This document shows, piece after piece, positions 11,062-21,626 of a stretch of DNA of 64,000 nt. The translations under genes were made by a program, and so were the position numbers. Source of the DNA: Larix kaempferi (lineage: Eukaryota > Streptophyta > Pinopsida > Pinales > Pinaceae); contig BSBM01000036.1 in the NCBI GenBank assembly GCA_027924585.1, forward strand, positions 248,001-312,000, in the 5' to 3' direction. Under the pieces are notes generated by a model. That model was not told the origin of the DNA and searched no databases. It saw nothing but the letters and a program-made list of their open reading frames with translations. Positions within the stretch are counted from its first letter, which is position 1. The number at the start of each line of letters is the position of its first letter.

Positions 11062-12624
11062 TAATTGCATGTTACTCAAAGATAAGGTATTTCAAAGTGA
11101 TAATGTCTTGCCTAGCAGCTGTGAAGAGGCTAATAAAATTTTGAAAAGGTTGAGTGTTGAGTACATATCATATCATGCTTGTCCAAATGGTTGTATTCTA
11201 TATAGAGGCAAATATGCGGAAAAAGAGATATGTGCATAATGCGGGCATTAAAGGTGCAGGAAATCACAAAATAAGGGTAAAGCACATGGCCTTCACAATA
11301 TATTGAGGCACATTCACCTATTCCCAAGAATTCAAAGGTTCTTTCATTGTAAAGAATTAGCCATGTTGAAGGGGTGGCATGTCTCAAATAGAAGTGAGAC
11401 AATAGTTATGTGAATCCCATAAAAATTCAACAACCATGAAACATATAGAGGATACATGGCCCAATAAATTCAAGGATGAAGTATGATGCCTTTGATTGAG
11501 AATATCCATGGATGGAGTTAACCCGTATTCCCTCCAAACACCGATTATTTTATTTGGCCGGTAGTTGTGATCAATAACAATATATCCCCATAGTTTTCTG
11601 TGAATAATTAACATCTTATTTTGGATCTTATAGTCCCTCATAGAATACAAGTTAAAAATATAAATGCCTACCTACAACCATTGATCAATGGAGTTAAGCA
11701 ATTATGAGAAGTGATACATGTATACGATGTATCAAGACACATCCCAATGAAAAGGTCTTTTACGTTGTATGGCATATGTGCATACACCATGCATGATTAT
11801 CCCAGATTATGAGTTTTCTTTGGTAATCACGTTGATTGATTTGTTTATATTCGTAACAATATTATTTTGCATAGTTAATTTGATGAAACTATCTTATTTA
11901 ACGCTAATGTGATCTGTATACAATAACATCATAGGTATTGTAACAAGAGGGTATCATGGATGTAAATTTTGTGGACCCTCTATAAAGGATAGGTGGTCCA
12001 ACCACCTATGAAAGTTAGTGCATGACTTCTCAAGTGTATTCCTCCAATAAGACCACCCTTATAGAAAAACAACAACTTTCAATGGTAAACAAGAGAGAAC
12101 CCAACGACCTAAAATAATGACACCGACTAACTGGTTTAGGGCATATGACATAGAGAAGGAGAAGGAATTTTTATAATTGTTTGATTCAAATGGGGAACCT
12201 ATGTTCAATGATCCTAAATTTTTTGACACACTTATGTCAAGAAATGCCCATTGGGATTTAAAAGAAACATGTATTTATGACCTTCCATATTAGGAGCACC
12301 TTAATATTACCTATGCATATATTTAAAAAAAGTTTAATATTCTTTATGGAGGCACATATCATCAAGAAAAAGAAACACATTGGGTGTCAGGAGAGATCTT
12401 ATTTCTTCAAATACTAAAACAAACATTGGCTAAGAAAATAAACTAGAGGAGAGGTTGGTCCCTCTTGGTCTTTTAAAGAAAGTGATGTCCCATGGATTTT
12501 GAAAAAAGATGGTATTTCTCCGGAAAAGGAAGTTATACTAGGTGTGAAGGTGCCTTCTTTATATGGGTCAAATTTACAACTTCGCTTCACTATATAAGAA
12601 TAATATTTGCCATAGTTGAAATCA
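11062..12624 (+). pseudogene. CACTA (En/Spm) transposase, TNP2 domain remnant
   Basis: Heavily mutated, but several blocks of the plant TNP2 transposase (Transposase_21) read in order across frames. YISYHACPNGCILYRGKY near 11160 is the conserved H-ACPN-C-LY motif. About 11290-11370 reads like the R-FP-IPRLQRLF block. MKRSFTLYGICAYTMHDYP near 11748 is the 'L---I-DFP' block, and TRGYHGCKFCGPSIKDRWS near 11943 is the G---CP-C zinc-like block. Further matches run to about 12600. Many stops and frameshifts are present. The protein would excise elements ending in CACTA; no CACTA termini were found nearby. Confidence 0.75.
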
Positions 12625-13112
12625 CATGACTATCTAAACCTTCTTATGGTGTGTATGTTGAAGAGATGTTTTTTTATTGCATAGTGTAAGTTATAATATA
12701 CTATGCACTCAAAGTTTTATGGCAATACATTTTTGTATGTGTTTATTTTGCGATGTCATTATCATTTTCTCATGCATGGGTGTGTAAATCATGACTTCCC
12801 CCAAAACCTATGATATGCCATATATAAATTATCCACATTTGTACAATGAATCACATCAAAGGATATTCATATAGCTAGCATTCTATTGTGGCGTCAAGAG
12901 ATAGTTGAGATTGTTTTATGTCTAAGAAGGAATTTCCCATGAGTTTCATAGACTTGTGGGTTGATCTTCTAATTCACCTATTTTACGAGTTCGAATTATC
13001 TGTGGTGGTATCATTTCATTCAATGTTCTTCTTAGAGAGGTACATCAAAAAATATAAGGGATTTGTTCGACAACGAGAAAAACTTGAGGGGTCCCTGGCA
13101 GAGTCGTAGATA
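12625..13112 (+). pseudogene. CACTA transposase, DUF4218-like segment
   Basis: Follows the TNP2 block in the usual order. Near 12625 a stretch reads LKSHDYLNLLMVCML, like the H-YH-LMQ-LLP start of DUF4218. The frame ending at 13109 contains LRRNFPMSFIDLWVDLLIHL, FFLERYIKKYKGFVRQRE and LEGSLAES. These match the family's FPP-FFD-M-HL, PFERY---LK-YV-N and PEGSIAEGY pattern. A TAG ends the frame where the family normally continues with an acidic tail. The segment is clearly descended from a CACTA transposase and is inactive. Confidence 0.75.
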
Positions 13113-13342
13113 GTATACTAGTCATTCTATTATGTTAGTGAGTACATCAAGCAAAACAACAACACACCAGGCATAGTATACACACCTGCTTGCTAAATAT
13201 GATGCACTAAACATAGGAATTGGATGCAATAACTCTGTAATAATCTCTTTGTGTACATTTGTAACTTGACAACACACATTTGAATTATAGCATATATATT
13301 TTTTTATTGATTCTTCGGTTATTAGACACATGACGCTGTCAT

Positions 13343-13860
13343 TTGTTCAATTTTTTACAAGCACATTTGTTCCCATCTATGTGGGCATATGGAAATCATT
13401 TTCACATTGAGGATGTCAAATATGGGCATGTCACTCTCGACTGTGGAGTGGAATTCGATTTCAACCAATCTAGTCATGCTAGCCACTATGATCGGAATAT
13501 AACAAAGGGGAAATTATGTTATGTCAAAAAAATACAAGACATCTTGCAAGTGAACTTCTCATCTCTCCATGTGTTATTTTTATTTGCAAGTGGTGGATAC
13601 ATTCAACTAGAGGAATGTAAAGGAAGATCATGATATTGGGCTAATATGTATCAACTCTAAAAATATATAGGATGAAACTAAGGAACTTATGTTTTCTCAA
13701 ATCACTAAACCAAGTGTTTTTTTACACAAATGTTTTGGATAGGGATTGGTGGCTCATATCGAGACATGGCCATAGATCAAAACATCTTCTTGAGAACAAC
13801 AATGTTACAATGCCAAGTGAGGAAGACAATCACGGTGATGGGAACAAAGAGTCATGTGTA
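13343..13860 (+). pseudogene. CACTA transposase, DUF4216-like segment
   Basis: The third block of the CACTA polyprotein, in the expected place. The frame from 13343 includes ASHYDRNITKGKLCYVKKIQ then DILQVNFSSLHVLFLFAS, matching the family's D-NP--G---YYG-I-DI-EL-Y-----VLFKC. After a shift, SLNQVFFYTNVLDRDWWLI near 13690-13750 matches A-QVFYV-DP----W-VV. The remainder decays into AT-rich sequence. Only the 3' terminal repeat of the element would be expected beyond this, and I could not find it. Confidence 0.65.
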
Positions 13861-13930
13861 CACATGTTTTATTTCAACATTAATATTGTGGATGTCATTT
13901 TAGCATTGTTACCTATAATTGGCAAATTAT

Positions 13931-14768
13931 GATTTTTTTTCATTTTATGATGTTGAAAATGAAAAGTTAACAACTATTTTAAACCATCACATTGAAAATA
14001 AATTAAAATAATTTGAAAACACATAATAATAAAATTATAATTATGAAGATCCTCCTTCCATTTCGATAACCTTATATCGATACAAATGTAATTTCACATG
14101 TTAAAAAAAAATAAAAATTTAGTACTTAAAGAGGTTTAGTTATGAATGTCTTTTTATTTCATTGCATATTTAATATAAAATTTTAGAATTATTTTAATAT
14201 AATATTTAATCAAACAAATTGATATAAAAAAAATTAATCAAATCTCATTTAATTATAATCGTTTTCATGATTATTAAATATGCATGATGTTATCACGATA
14301 TAAAAAAGTTGGGGGAATACTTTTACTTTTAGCAAAATCAATGAAAATTTAGTAAAAAGATTTAAGACTAATTTTTAAAAATAGAGTCTAATCAAATCTA
14401 TTTCAATTTGAAAGTATTCACAATGAACTTAGTATGTATACTATTTTTGCATAATACATTTTGAAAAAATTAATTATCGTATTTATTTTGATGAGAACAA
14501 AATTTCGATTAAAATTTAAAATATTTTTATTGAATTATGAAGGAAGAGATTGAAATTAAAAAGTATTTAATTCAATCAATGAAGAGTATGAATATAAACT
14601 TTAGTGATCACAATAGCTTATCATTCATTACTTTCACAATCAAGTAAACTTTAGTTATTGCAGCAATAAAGAGTATGAAAATAAACTTCAATAATCACAA
14701 TAGTTAAATATTATATGTCATCTCTAATTTAAATCACCGATACATCTCAAATTTTATTTCAAAATAGA
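13931..14768. other. AT-rich spacer, no feature
   Basis: Very AT-rich, with poly-A and poly-T runs and no open frames of note. It may include the decayed 3' subterminal part of the CACTA element. Confidence 0.4.
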
Positions 14769-15021
14769 GAAATCATTAACATGCACAATACTCAACAACA
14801 TGATCAACATCAATGTGATATGAAAAGACATAATATACATTAACACTAATATCAAAATCAATATATATATATATATACATCTTATGCCATCTCAAATTTA
14901 ATTTAAAAACATAGAAATCATTAATATACACAGAATATATCTTATAAATGAAACAGATCAACATCAACATGATATGGAAATGCATAGTATATCTCAACGA
15001 TAATATCATAATCAATATATA
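14769..15021. repeat. Degenerate tandem repeat, about 150-bp unit
   Basis: GAAATCATTAACATGCACA (14769) with ATCAACATCAATGTGATATG and TAATATCAAAATCAATATATA is repeated from about 14924. The second copy reads GAAATCATTAATATACACA, ATCAACATCAACATGATATG and TAATATCATAATCAATATATA. Weaker similar words lie upstream. The array is AT-rich and satellite-like, with about two clear copies. Confidence 0.55.
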
Positions 15022-15042
15022 AGTCAAACATATATCTCAAGT

Positions 15043-15045
<3 letters not shown>

Positions 15046-15085
<40 letters not shown>
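15046..15085. repeat. (AT)n microsatellite
   Basis: About 40 bp of uninterrupted AT dinucleotides, just left of the flank of copia element B. Confidence 0.95.
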
Positions 15086-15087
<2 letters not shown>

Positions 15088-15127
15088 CAACAATCAAATA
15101 TATAAATGTGATCATCAATAATTGCTA

Positions 15128-15186
15128 TCAACTAATTGGTCCACCACTAAAGCTTGATGCATCAATACGTCTGCCACAAGATCTAG
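15128..15186 (-). pseudogene. C-terminal end of a minus-strand reading frame split by element B
   Basis: On the minus strand this short piece has the same frame and direction as the open frame at 24859-25062. It encodes about 19 more residues (SCGRRIDASSFSGGPIS) before a TGA at 15130-15128. The only thing between the two pieces is element B with its TCTAG duplication, so they were contiguous before the insertion. Both pieces contain the word RIDAS/AIDAS. The protein family is not recognised. Confidence 0.45.
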
Positions 15187-16344
15187 TGTTGAAAAGTTAC
15201 CTAGGAAGTGTTGTTCACCTAGTGTTGCCTTGGGGTGGACAAGAACACTTTAACTAGTGACCCCTAGTCATTATTAATTAATAAATTGAGATGTGCTTTA
15301 TAATTTTAAAGTCACTTTATTAAAAGGTAAAGTCATGGTTTATCCTAAGTTCACATTTAATGAAAAGTCAAGTGAGTGATTAATTAAAATGGGTGCTCAC
15401 TTTATTAAATGACATGAAGAGCACTAAATTTCATTTATTAATTATTTAATTGAGCGTTTAATGAGAACCCCTCATCTAATCTAATCTGGACCATTAGATT
15501 GAAAATAAAAAGTTACCATGAACAAAAAGGACTTGGGAAAGGCAAACTAATTCATTATCACATTTTCCAAGAGAGAGTTTTGGGAGAGCAAGAGAGAAAG
15601 AAGAAAGGGTTTGAGAGAAGTCGACCTAGAGAGAAGAAGACAAATTTCTGGCACATTTACCAAGGAAATTCGTATAGCAGGTTGGAATAAATTCCAAGGA
15701 AGCTGTACAGTCTAATTCTGGCACAGAATTCGAGGAGGCCGTACAGCAATTAATGATGTCTGTACTAGCACAGAAATTGAGGAGAGTTGCACAGTTTTCG
15801 AGGCTGAATATTGGCACAAATTTCGAGGCTGAAAAGTACAACAATTAATGATGTCCATACAAGGACAGAATTCGGGCACATAATTTGAGGAACAGTTCTG
15901 CACAGAAATCGATGTCATACAGTAGTCTATTGGGCACAGATTTCAAGGAAAAGTACAGTCCATACAGCAGGCTGTACTGGGACAGTTTGGCACTAATTTC
16001 GAGATGAAATTTGGTTGAGATAAGTACTGCTGTCATTTTTATTTGTCTCTGAAAAATAAAAATTCTCTCTCTTAGTCAAGTTTTCCCTTAGGGGTTTTAT
16101 CCTAGACCAATTTGGTCAAAAATCTTGTGTTAAAATTTCATATGGTTAGCTGATTTAAATTTCTGAGTATGAGTTTATTGGCTGAAAGTTAAAATTTTCT
16201 GAGTTAATTGAATTTGAAAAAGAATCTCATGTGTTTCAGTTTAGTCAGTTTTATGTTAAAAATGTGGATACTAGGGTTTGGGCATTAAACCATGCAGAGA
16301 AGCTATCAAGCTTGAAACCTGGTTGGGATTCCAAAAAAAATTCA
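15187..16344 (+). repeat. 5' LTR of copia element B
   Basis: 1158 bp. Its 3' half (about 15650-16010) is built from loose repeats of a motif like GGCACAGAATTTCGAGG, alternating with GTACAGC/CAGTCC words, at least eight times at 35-60-bp spacing. The LTR ends directly before the primer-binding site. Confidence 0.94.
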
Positions 16345-16356
16345 TGGTATTAGAGC
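16345..16356 (+). promoter_or_regulatory. Primer-binding site of element B
   Basis: TGGTATTAGAGC differs from the initiator-methionine tRNA complement TGGTATCAGAGC by one base, a C-to-T change compatible with methylation-driven decay. Confidence 0.85.
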
Positions 16357-16526
16357 GGAGTTAAAGATCAGAAATTTAAACACTCGGACAAATTTTCAGA
16401 TTTGAAGAAAACACGGGTTTTGAGAAAATTTTCAGATTTGAAGAAAATTAGGGTTTTGTGAAAAAATCCAGATTTGTGAAAAAGTTCTTAAACTGGTTGC
16501 TTGATTGAGAAATCCAAGTTGTAGCT

Positions 16527-16930
16527 ATGGTGTTTGGACTTAGGGTTGAGGACATATTAGATGCGGATACAAATTTTAGTCCATGGAAGGCTAGGATTAT
16601 GTTGATACTTGAGGAGAATGAACTATGGGATATAGTCAATAGTACAACAACAAAACCTGTGACTATTCCTACCAATGTTACTGATAATGAAGCTTTCATG
16701 ATGAGATATGTGAAGGAAAGAAGGATCATTCTTGATGCCGTGAAGGATCATTTGATCCCACATATTTCAGCGAAGACACATGCTTTTCAGATGTGGATGG
16801 ATTTGACTAGCTGACACCAAAGCTCCAATGAGAATAGGAAGATGGTGTTGCGAGAAAAGTTGAAGAATGTGCACATGAGTAAAGGGGAAGGCATGGATTC
16901 CTATCTTACCAAGATTACACAGGTGAGGGA
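16527..16930 (+). pseudogene. Copia B gag, 5' part
   Basis: The ATG at 16527 starts MVFGLRVEDILDADTNFSPW, continuing KARIMLILEENELWD, the usual copia gag opening (a 'NF--WK-RM---L' variant). A TGA at 16812-16814 follows MWMDLTS. The same frame then continues with NENRKMVLREKLKNVHMSKG and SYLTKITQVR, gag material of the UBN2 type, up to base 16930. There the nested element begins inside the Asp codon of V-R-D-E-L; the sequence resumes at 19816. Confidence 0.85.
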
Positions 16931-17671
16931 TGTTCGGATATCCACATCATCATTTTCAGGAACTTGCATGCAATTAGGGTTTGCATGCAATTAGGGTTTG
17001 CATGCAAACTCTAGGGTTTGCATGCATCCCAGTCACCATGTTGATGCCTCCAGCACCTTATCCACTTCATTCTAGCACCCAGGAGCTCCTTCCATCGGAG
17101 TTTTAGCCCTCCTAGTCAGGAAGGCACCCACTTCTCACCTACTGCCAGAGAAGGGCGCACTTCTTCACCTACCACTGCAGTTCCACTTCAGTTACACTCG
17201 GTTCGCTCTGATTCTCCTTGATTTGAGGCTAGTTTCACTCCCGACTGACTGTTTCACTCCGTTGGACCTCCAGATTGACTAGATGACTTGTTCTGACTTC
17301 AGTTAAGCCTCCCATGCACCCTCCACTGAGCCTCTTTCCCTATATCAGTGCTACACACTTCAATTACAGTTGTTACACTCAGTTAGACTCAGATTGACAC
17401 CTGGATGACTGGTTCTTGTGCATTAATGACCACCACCAATAGATGATGAGGACTCCTAGTTGGAGCCAAGCTACACCATTCAGTAATTCGAATGACCTTC
17501 TTAGTCAATTCAAATTGCTCACACATTGTCAAATTATTGTATTGTAATTATTCACCCTTATTGGGATATTGAGCACTATGCATGTTTTACACAGTTTTAC
17601 ACCATATTTTCTATGTTCATCTATTGTGATTGATTTACTTGTTCATTAGATCTATTGTGACTAATTTTACA
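16931..17671 (+). repeat. 5' LTR of the nested element
   Basis: 741 bp. It carries one extra 17-bp copy of the TTTGCATGCAATTAGGG word near 16965-17000 compared with the right LTR, which accounts for the 17-bp length difference. Confidence 0.94.
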
Positions 17672-17683
17672 TGGTATCAGAGC
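17672..17683 (+). promoter_or_regulatory. Primer-binding site of the nested element
   Basis: TGGTATCAGAGC, a perfect match to the plant initiator-methionine tRNA 3' end, immediately after the 5' LTR. Confidence 0.92.
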
Positions 17684-17863
17684 CATGGCAGGGACAAGAC
17701 TTCTTTTCTATAGGGATTATTCATAGCAATTTTTGCTCACTTTGCAGCAGTTTTCTGCAGTTGCAGCACTTTCTACAGTTGCAGCTATTGCTCCATAATG
17801 GTTCTTGTTTGCTTGTGATTTGCAGGTTTCTTACTTCCTCCATTTGCATTCGCTATTGCAAAG

Positions 17864-18162
17864 ATGGAATATTCTTCTTCACAAAATCTTCTTACTCCAT
17901 TCAACTATGATGAATGGAAACCAAAGATGATTGCATGTTTGAAGAGACAATGTCTTTTTGATGTGTGCAGTGGTATTACAAGAGATTTTGATTCCGATGA
18001 AGAGGAGAATGATTGGCTTAATGATTGTGATAGAGCTTTTGGAACAATGTGTCTTGCTATGTCTCCTTGTATGCGCTACCTCAGTACTACTGCTGAAAAT
18101 CCAAGAGATCTATGGGCCCAACTCAATAGAGAATTTGCAAGCAGGAAGAAAATGATCATGCT
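17864..18162 (+). CDS. Copia-type gag N-terminus in the nested element
   Basis: The ATG at 17864 begins MEYSSSQNLLTPFNYDEWKP, the standard plant copia gag (DUF4219) opening. It is followed by an acidic DSDEEENDWLN segment and CLAMSPCMRYL, then a W-LW-QL-REF block. Gag similarity stops near 18150. The frame itself runs on to 18259 as unrelated sequence. A one-base shift in the AAGAAAATG region would join this to the acidic frame that follows, giving one protein of about 280 residues. No zinc knuckle is present. Confidence 0.6.
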
Positions 18163-18714
18163 AGCCTTTTGGAGAACAAGCCCAGTGAGATCTCCTTATG
18201 TGCTCTCTCTGATTATGTCTTGGCCTCATCCATTGTTCAAGATGAAGAAGAAACTATAGATTCAACACTCATTCTCTCAAAGTCTTCTATTTTGAATTCT
18301 GAGCAAGATAAACCAGCTCATACTCTAGATTCCGAAGAGGTTCTTGAATCCTCTCTTTCACATGAGTTTGCCGACATGCAGAATAATGATCTACTTGATG
18401 TTTTGGAGGTAAAATCTAATTTTGGAGGTGAAGCATTCGTCCTCCCTTATTGCATGCCTCATATAGACTTATGTTCTATCATTTGCAAAGTTTCTCACAA
18501 TTTTAATGAAGATGAAGAGCACTACCATTCGCTTGAATTCAATTCTCATGCACTTTTTGCTGATTTTGGTTTTGATCTCACCCTTGTTGGTTCAAAGGAG
18601 ATCTCAAGAAACCATTCATCTATTATTGGAGTTGATTTAACTTCTACTGATAATAAGTTCAAGTTTCAAGATCTATTTGATCTTATTGGAGCTTATCCTA
18701 CCTCACTTGGTTAG
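18148..18714 (+). CDS. Acidic hypothetical protein of the nested element
   Basis: Open for about 185 codons, ending at TAG 18712-18714. It is rich in Asp, Glu, Ser and Leu: NKPSEISLCALSDYVLASSI, QDEEETIDSTLIL, HEFADMQNNDLLDVLEV, NEDEEHYHSLEF. There is no ATG at its start; it reads on from the gag frame after a one-base shift, so it was probably the C-terminal part of a gag-derived protein. I do not recognise the family. Its long open length inside an otherwise non-coding element suggests it was kept by selection until recently. Confidence 0.5.
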   Translation, partial: ENDHASLLENKPSEISLCALSDYVLASSIVQDEEETIDSTLILSKSSILNSEQDKPAHTLDSEEVLESSLSHEFADMQNNDLLDVLEVKSNFGGEAFVLPYCMPHIDLCSIICKVSHNFNEDEEHYHSLEFNSHALFADFGFDLTLVGSKEISRNHSSIIGVDLTSTDNKFKFQDLFDLIGAYPTSLG

Positions 18715-18937
18715 AATCACAGGTTCCAGGATCATCCTTATATTTTCATATTTGTTCTCACCATTTTCGGTATGAAGAGCAAGTTCATAAAGTCTCCACA
18801 TTCGCTTGCATCCACTAATGGAGAATTCAAGCACATGTTTTTGGAGCATGATCCATCTACTCCCAAGAGTAAGATACCTCCAGACATATCTACTTGAGTT
18901 TGGGGCAGTTAAATCTTTTGGTGTGTTACAGTCCATT

Positions 18938-19091
18938 TTGAGGGGGGGTTTTTCCCATGAGGTTTTCTCCATTTCCTCGATTCATGGATTGTTCTTTATT
19001 TTGGATTATTATTGTATTGGGGTGACCTTTGGTCTTAGTTACAAGGGCCCTACATTATTTTTTGCACATCATAGTCTAGCTTGAGGGGGGG
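18938..19091 (+). promoter_or_regulatory. 3' block and polypurine tract of the nested element
   Basis: GCTTGAGGGGGGG at 19079-19091 directly precedes the 3' LTR. A second G-run at 18941-18948 is followed by TTTTTCCCATGAGGTTTTC (18949-18967), exactly as in element A at 6469-6487, although the LTRs and genes of the two elements differ. Confidence 0.82.
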
Positions 19092-19815
19092 TGTTCGGAT
19101 ATCCACATCATCATTTTTAGGACCTTGCATGCAATTAGGGTTTGCATGCAAACTCTAGGGTTTGCATGCATCCCAGTCACCAGGTTGATGCCTCCAGCAC
19201 CTTATCCACTTCATTCTAGCACGCGGGAGCTCCTTCCATCGCAGTTTTAGCCTTCCTAGTCAGGAAGGCGCCCACTTCTCACCTACTGCTAGAGAAGGGC
19301 GCACTTCTTCACCTACCACTGCAGTTCCACTTCAGTTACACTTAGTTCGCTCCGATTCTCCTTGATTTAAGGCTAGTTTCACTCTCGATTGACTATTTCA
19401 CTCCGTTGGACCTCCAGATTGACTAGATGACTTGTTCTGACTTCAGTTAAGCCTCCCATGCACCCTCCACTGAGCCTCTTTCCCTAGATTAGTGCTACAC
19501 ACTTCAATTACACTTGTTACACTCAGTTAGACTCAGATTGACACCTAGATGATTGGTTCTTGTGCATTGATGACCACCACTGATTGATGATGAGGACTCC
19601 TAGTTGGAGCCAAGCTACACCATTCAGTAATTCGAATGACCTTCTTAGTCAATTCGAATTGCTCACACATTGTCAGATTATTGTATTGTAATTATTCACC
19701 CTTATTGGGATATTGAGCACTGTCCATGTTTTACACAGTTTTACACCATATTTTCTATGTTCATCTGTTGTGATTGATTTACTTGTTCATTAGATCTGTT
19801 GTGACTAATTTTACA
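19092..19815 (+). repeat. 3' LTR of the nested element
   Basis: 724 bp, colinear with 16931-17671 with scattered differences. The AGGGA duplication follows at 19816-19820. Confidence 0.94.
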
Positions 19816-20212
19816 AGGGATGAGCTTGCAGCTGTAGGAGAGGTTATACAGGGCACTGAGATGGTGCGCACAGCCTTAAATGGCGCGACTCAGCAGTGGG
19901 GTGTGTTTGTGCAGACTATTGTTGGTCGAGAGAACATGCCTACATGGGATCGTCTTTGGGATGATTTCATACAGGAGGAGACACGTAGAGGATACCTATA
20001 GGGCAATTCATCACATCACAGGGATGATGAGGAAAATGTGGCATTGATAGCAAAGGGAAAAAAGAAGAAGTTCAAGAAGGGTCCCAAGGGTGGGGCCAAA
20101 TAGCATACAGGTGAGCCGAAGAAAGACTTGAGTAAAATCAAGTGTTTCACATGTCAGAAGTTTGGACACTATGCTGGACAGTGTCTGAACAAGAAGAGGA
20201 AAGGGTAGTAGA
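19816..20212 (+). pseudogene. Copia B gag, 3' part with zinc knuckle
   Basis: Resumes gag after the nested insertion: DELAAVGEVIQGTEMVRTAL, then WDRLWDDFIQEETRRGYL and a stop at 19999-20001. Beyond it, GKKKKFKKGPKGGAK and a second stop precede the zinc knuckle KCFTCQKFGHYAGQC (CX2CX4HX4C, about 20140-20182). A TAG near 20206 closes gag. Confidence 0.87.
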
Positions 20213-20229
20213 TAGCAGCGACAGCAGAG

Positions 20230-20715
20230 ATGGATGATTTTTCCTCATGGTTTGAGGGAGAGTTCTCTCTTCATGTTGGATGTACAGAGAGGACATATTT
20301 CGCTAGCACTGATATGGAGAGTGACATGGAGGATAAGATTCAGTGTTCATTATTGGTTGGTCATTCTTTTAGTGCTACCACTACTACTTCCACTTGGTAC
20401 ATTGATAATGGGGCTTCGAGCCATATGACAGGTGTTCGTCATGTGTTCACCGAGATGACTGAGAAGGGATTGAGTCTTGAGTTAGTATTGGGAGATGACA
20501 TGATTGTGAGAGCAGTTGGGAGAGGGACTATCACCTTTCAGAGGGATTCTATGCAGTCCATGAATTTGAGGGATGTTCTTTATGTCCCCGGGCTGAAGAA
20601 GAATCTTGTTTCAGTTTCCACGATTGAGGACAGAGGCTTTGGAGTATGTTTTCTAGGTGGGAAAGTTTATATCTTTCCCAGAGCAGCAGTACCATCTACT
20701 TCATGTGCCATTTGA
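20230..20715 (+). pseudogene. Copia B protease
   Basis: The ATG at 20230 opens a 161-codon frame. The active-site block WYIDNGASSHMTG keeps the catalytic Asp with Asn in the next position (DNG), a known variant in plant copia elements. LVLGDDMIVRAVGRG and VLYVPGLKKNLVSVS complete the domain. A TGA at 20713-20715 stops the frame before the pre-integrase region. Confidence 0.88.
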
Positions 20716-21626
20716 GTGAGATGTGGGAAGTTGTACAAGCTTCTCTATCAGCCTCACCATTCATTAGCCCATATTAGCAGTAGCATCGAGATGTGTGAGT
20801 TGTGGCACGGGAGGATGGGCCACCTTCATAATTCATCTTTGAGTTTGTTGAGGGAGATGTCTACATGTTTGCCTCATTTCAACACAAAGTAGGGTGGTGT
20901 GTGCAAAGGGTGTGCTTTGGGAAAGTACAACAAGACTGCTTTTTCAAGCAGTGACACCAGATCAGGTGGGATACTGGATTTGATTCATTCATATTTATGT
21001 GGACCTATGTGTTCAGCTTCAATGATGGGTTTTTAGTACTATATCAGTTTCATTGATTACCACTCTAGGAAGACCTGGATCTACTTTCCAAGAAGTAAAC
21101 AATCTCAGGAATTCTTGCAAAGGTTCCAAGAGTTCAAATCTCTTGTGGAGAAACAAACAGGGAGGATGATTCGGGCACTTAGGTCATAGAATGGAGGTGA
21201 GTATACCTCCAAGGAGTTTGATGAGTTTTGTAGATAGGAGGGCATCAGGAGGCAGTTGACAGTTCCATACACTCCACAGCAGAATGGAGTTGCGGAAAGG
21301 AAGAACAGAGCCATAGTGGGAGAAGATAAAGCCATGTTGCATGATCAAAGTCTTCATTTCTTTCTATGGGCTGAGGCCTGTAGTACTAATTTTTATGTTC
21401 AAAACAAGAGTCTGCACCGAGCATTGGGGTGTAAAAATCCTGAGGAGATGTTCACTGGGAAGAGACCTGAGATAGGTCACTTCCGTATATTTGGATGCCT
21501 TACATACTCTCATGTTGCTTATGAGAAGAGGACAAAGTTAGAGCCTACAGCGGAGAAAGGCATCTTTGTTGGATATGACGAGACTTCGAAGGATTTCGCA
21601 TATACCTTCCTGCATAGAGGAAAGTT
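20716..21626 (+). pseudogene. Copia B integrase
   Basis: Pre-integrase ELWHGRMGHLHNSSL and the zinc-ligand C-GC block lead into the core. The first catalytic position reads LIHSYLCGPM, so Tyr replaces the usual Asp, and the second falls on a TAG (RS-stop-NGGEY). The catalytic Glu remains in NGVAERKNR. A stop after SMMGF and others break the frame; the longest clean piece is 21256-21633 (HFRIFGCLTYSHVAYEKRTK, GIFVGYDE). With two of three catalytic residues lost, the domain is certainly inactive. Confidence 0.87.

Larger units (their letters stand above)
16931..19815 (+). mobile_element. Small non-autonomous LTR element nested in copia B gag
   Basis: 2885 bp with 741- and 724-bp LTRs (TGTTCGG...TTTTACA), flanked by AGGGA at 16926-16930 and 19816-19820. 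Removing the element and one duplication restores the gag frame, which proves the nesting. The internal region is only 1.4 kb. It has a perfect primer-binding site, a copia-type gag start, an acidic frame and a polypurine tract, but no protease, integrase or RT. It must have been mobilised by proteins made elsewhere. Confidence 0.95.
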
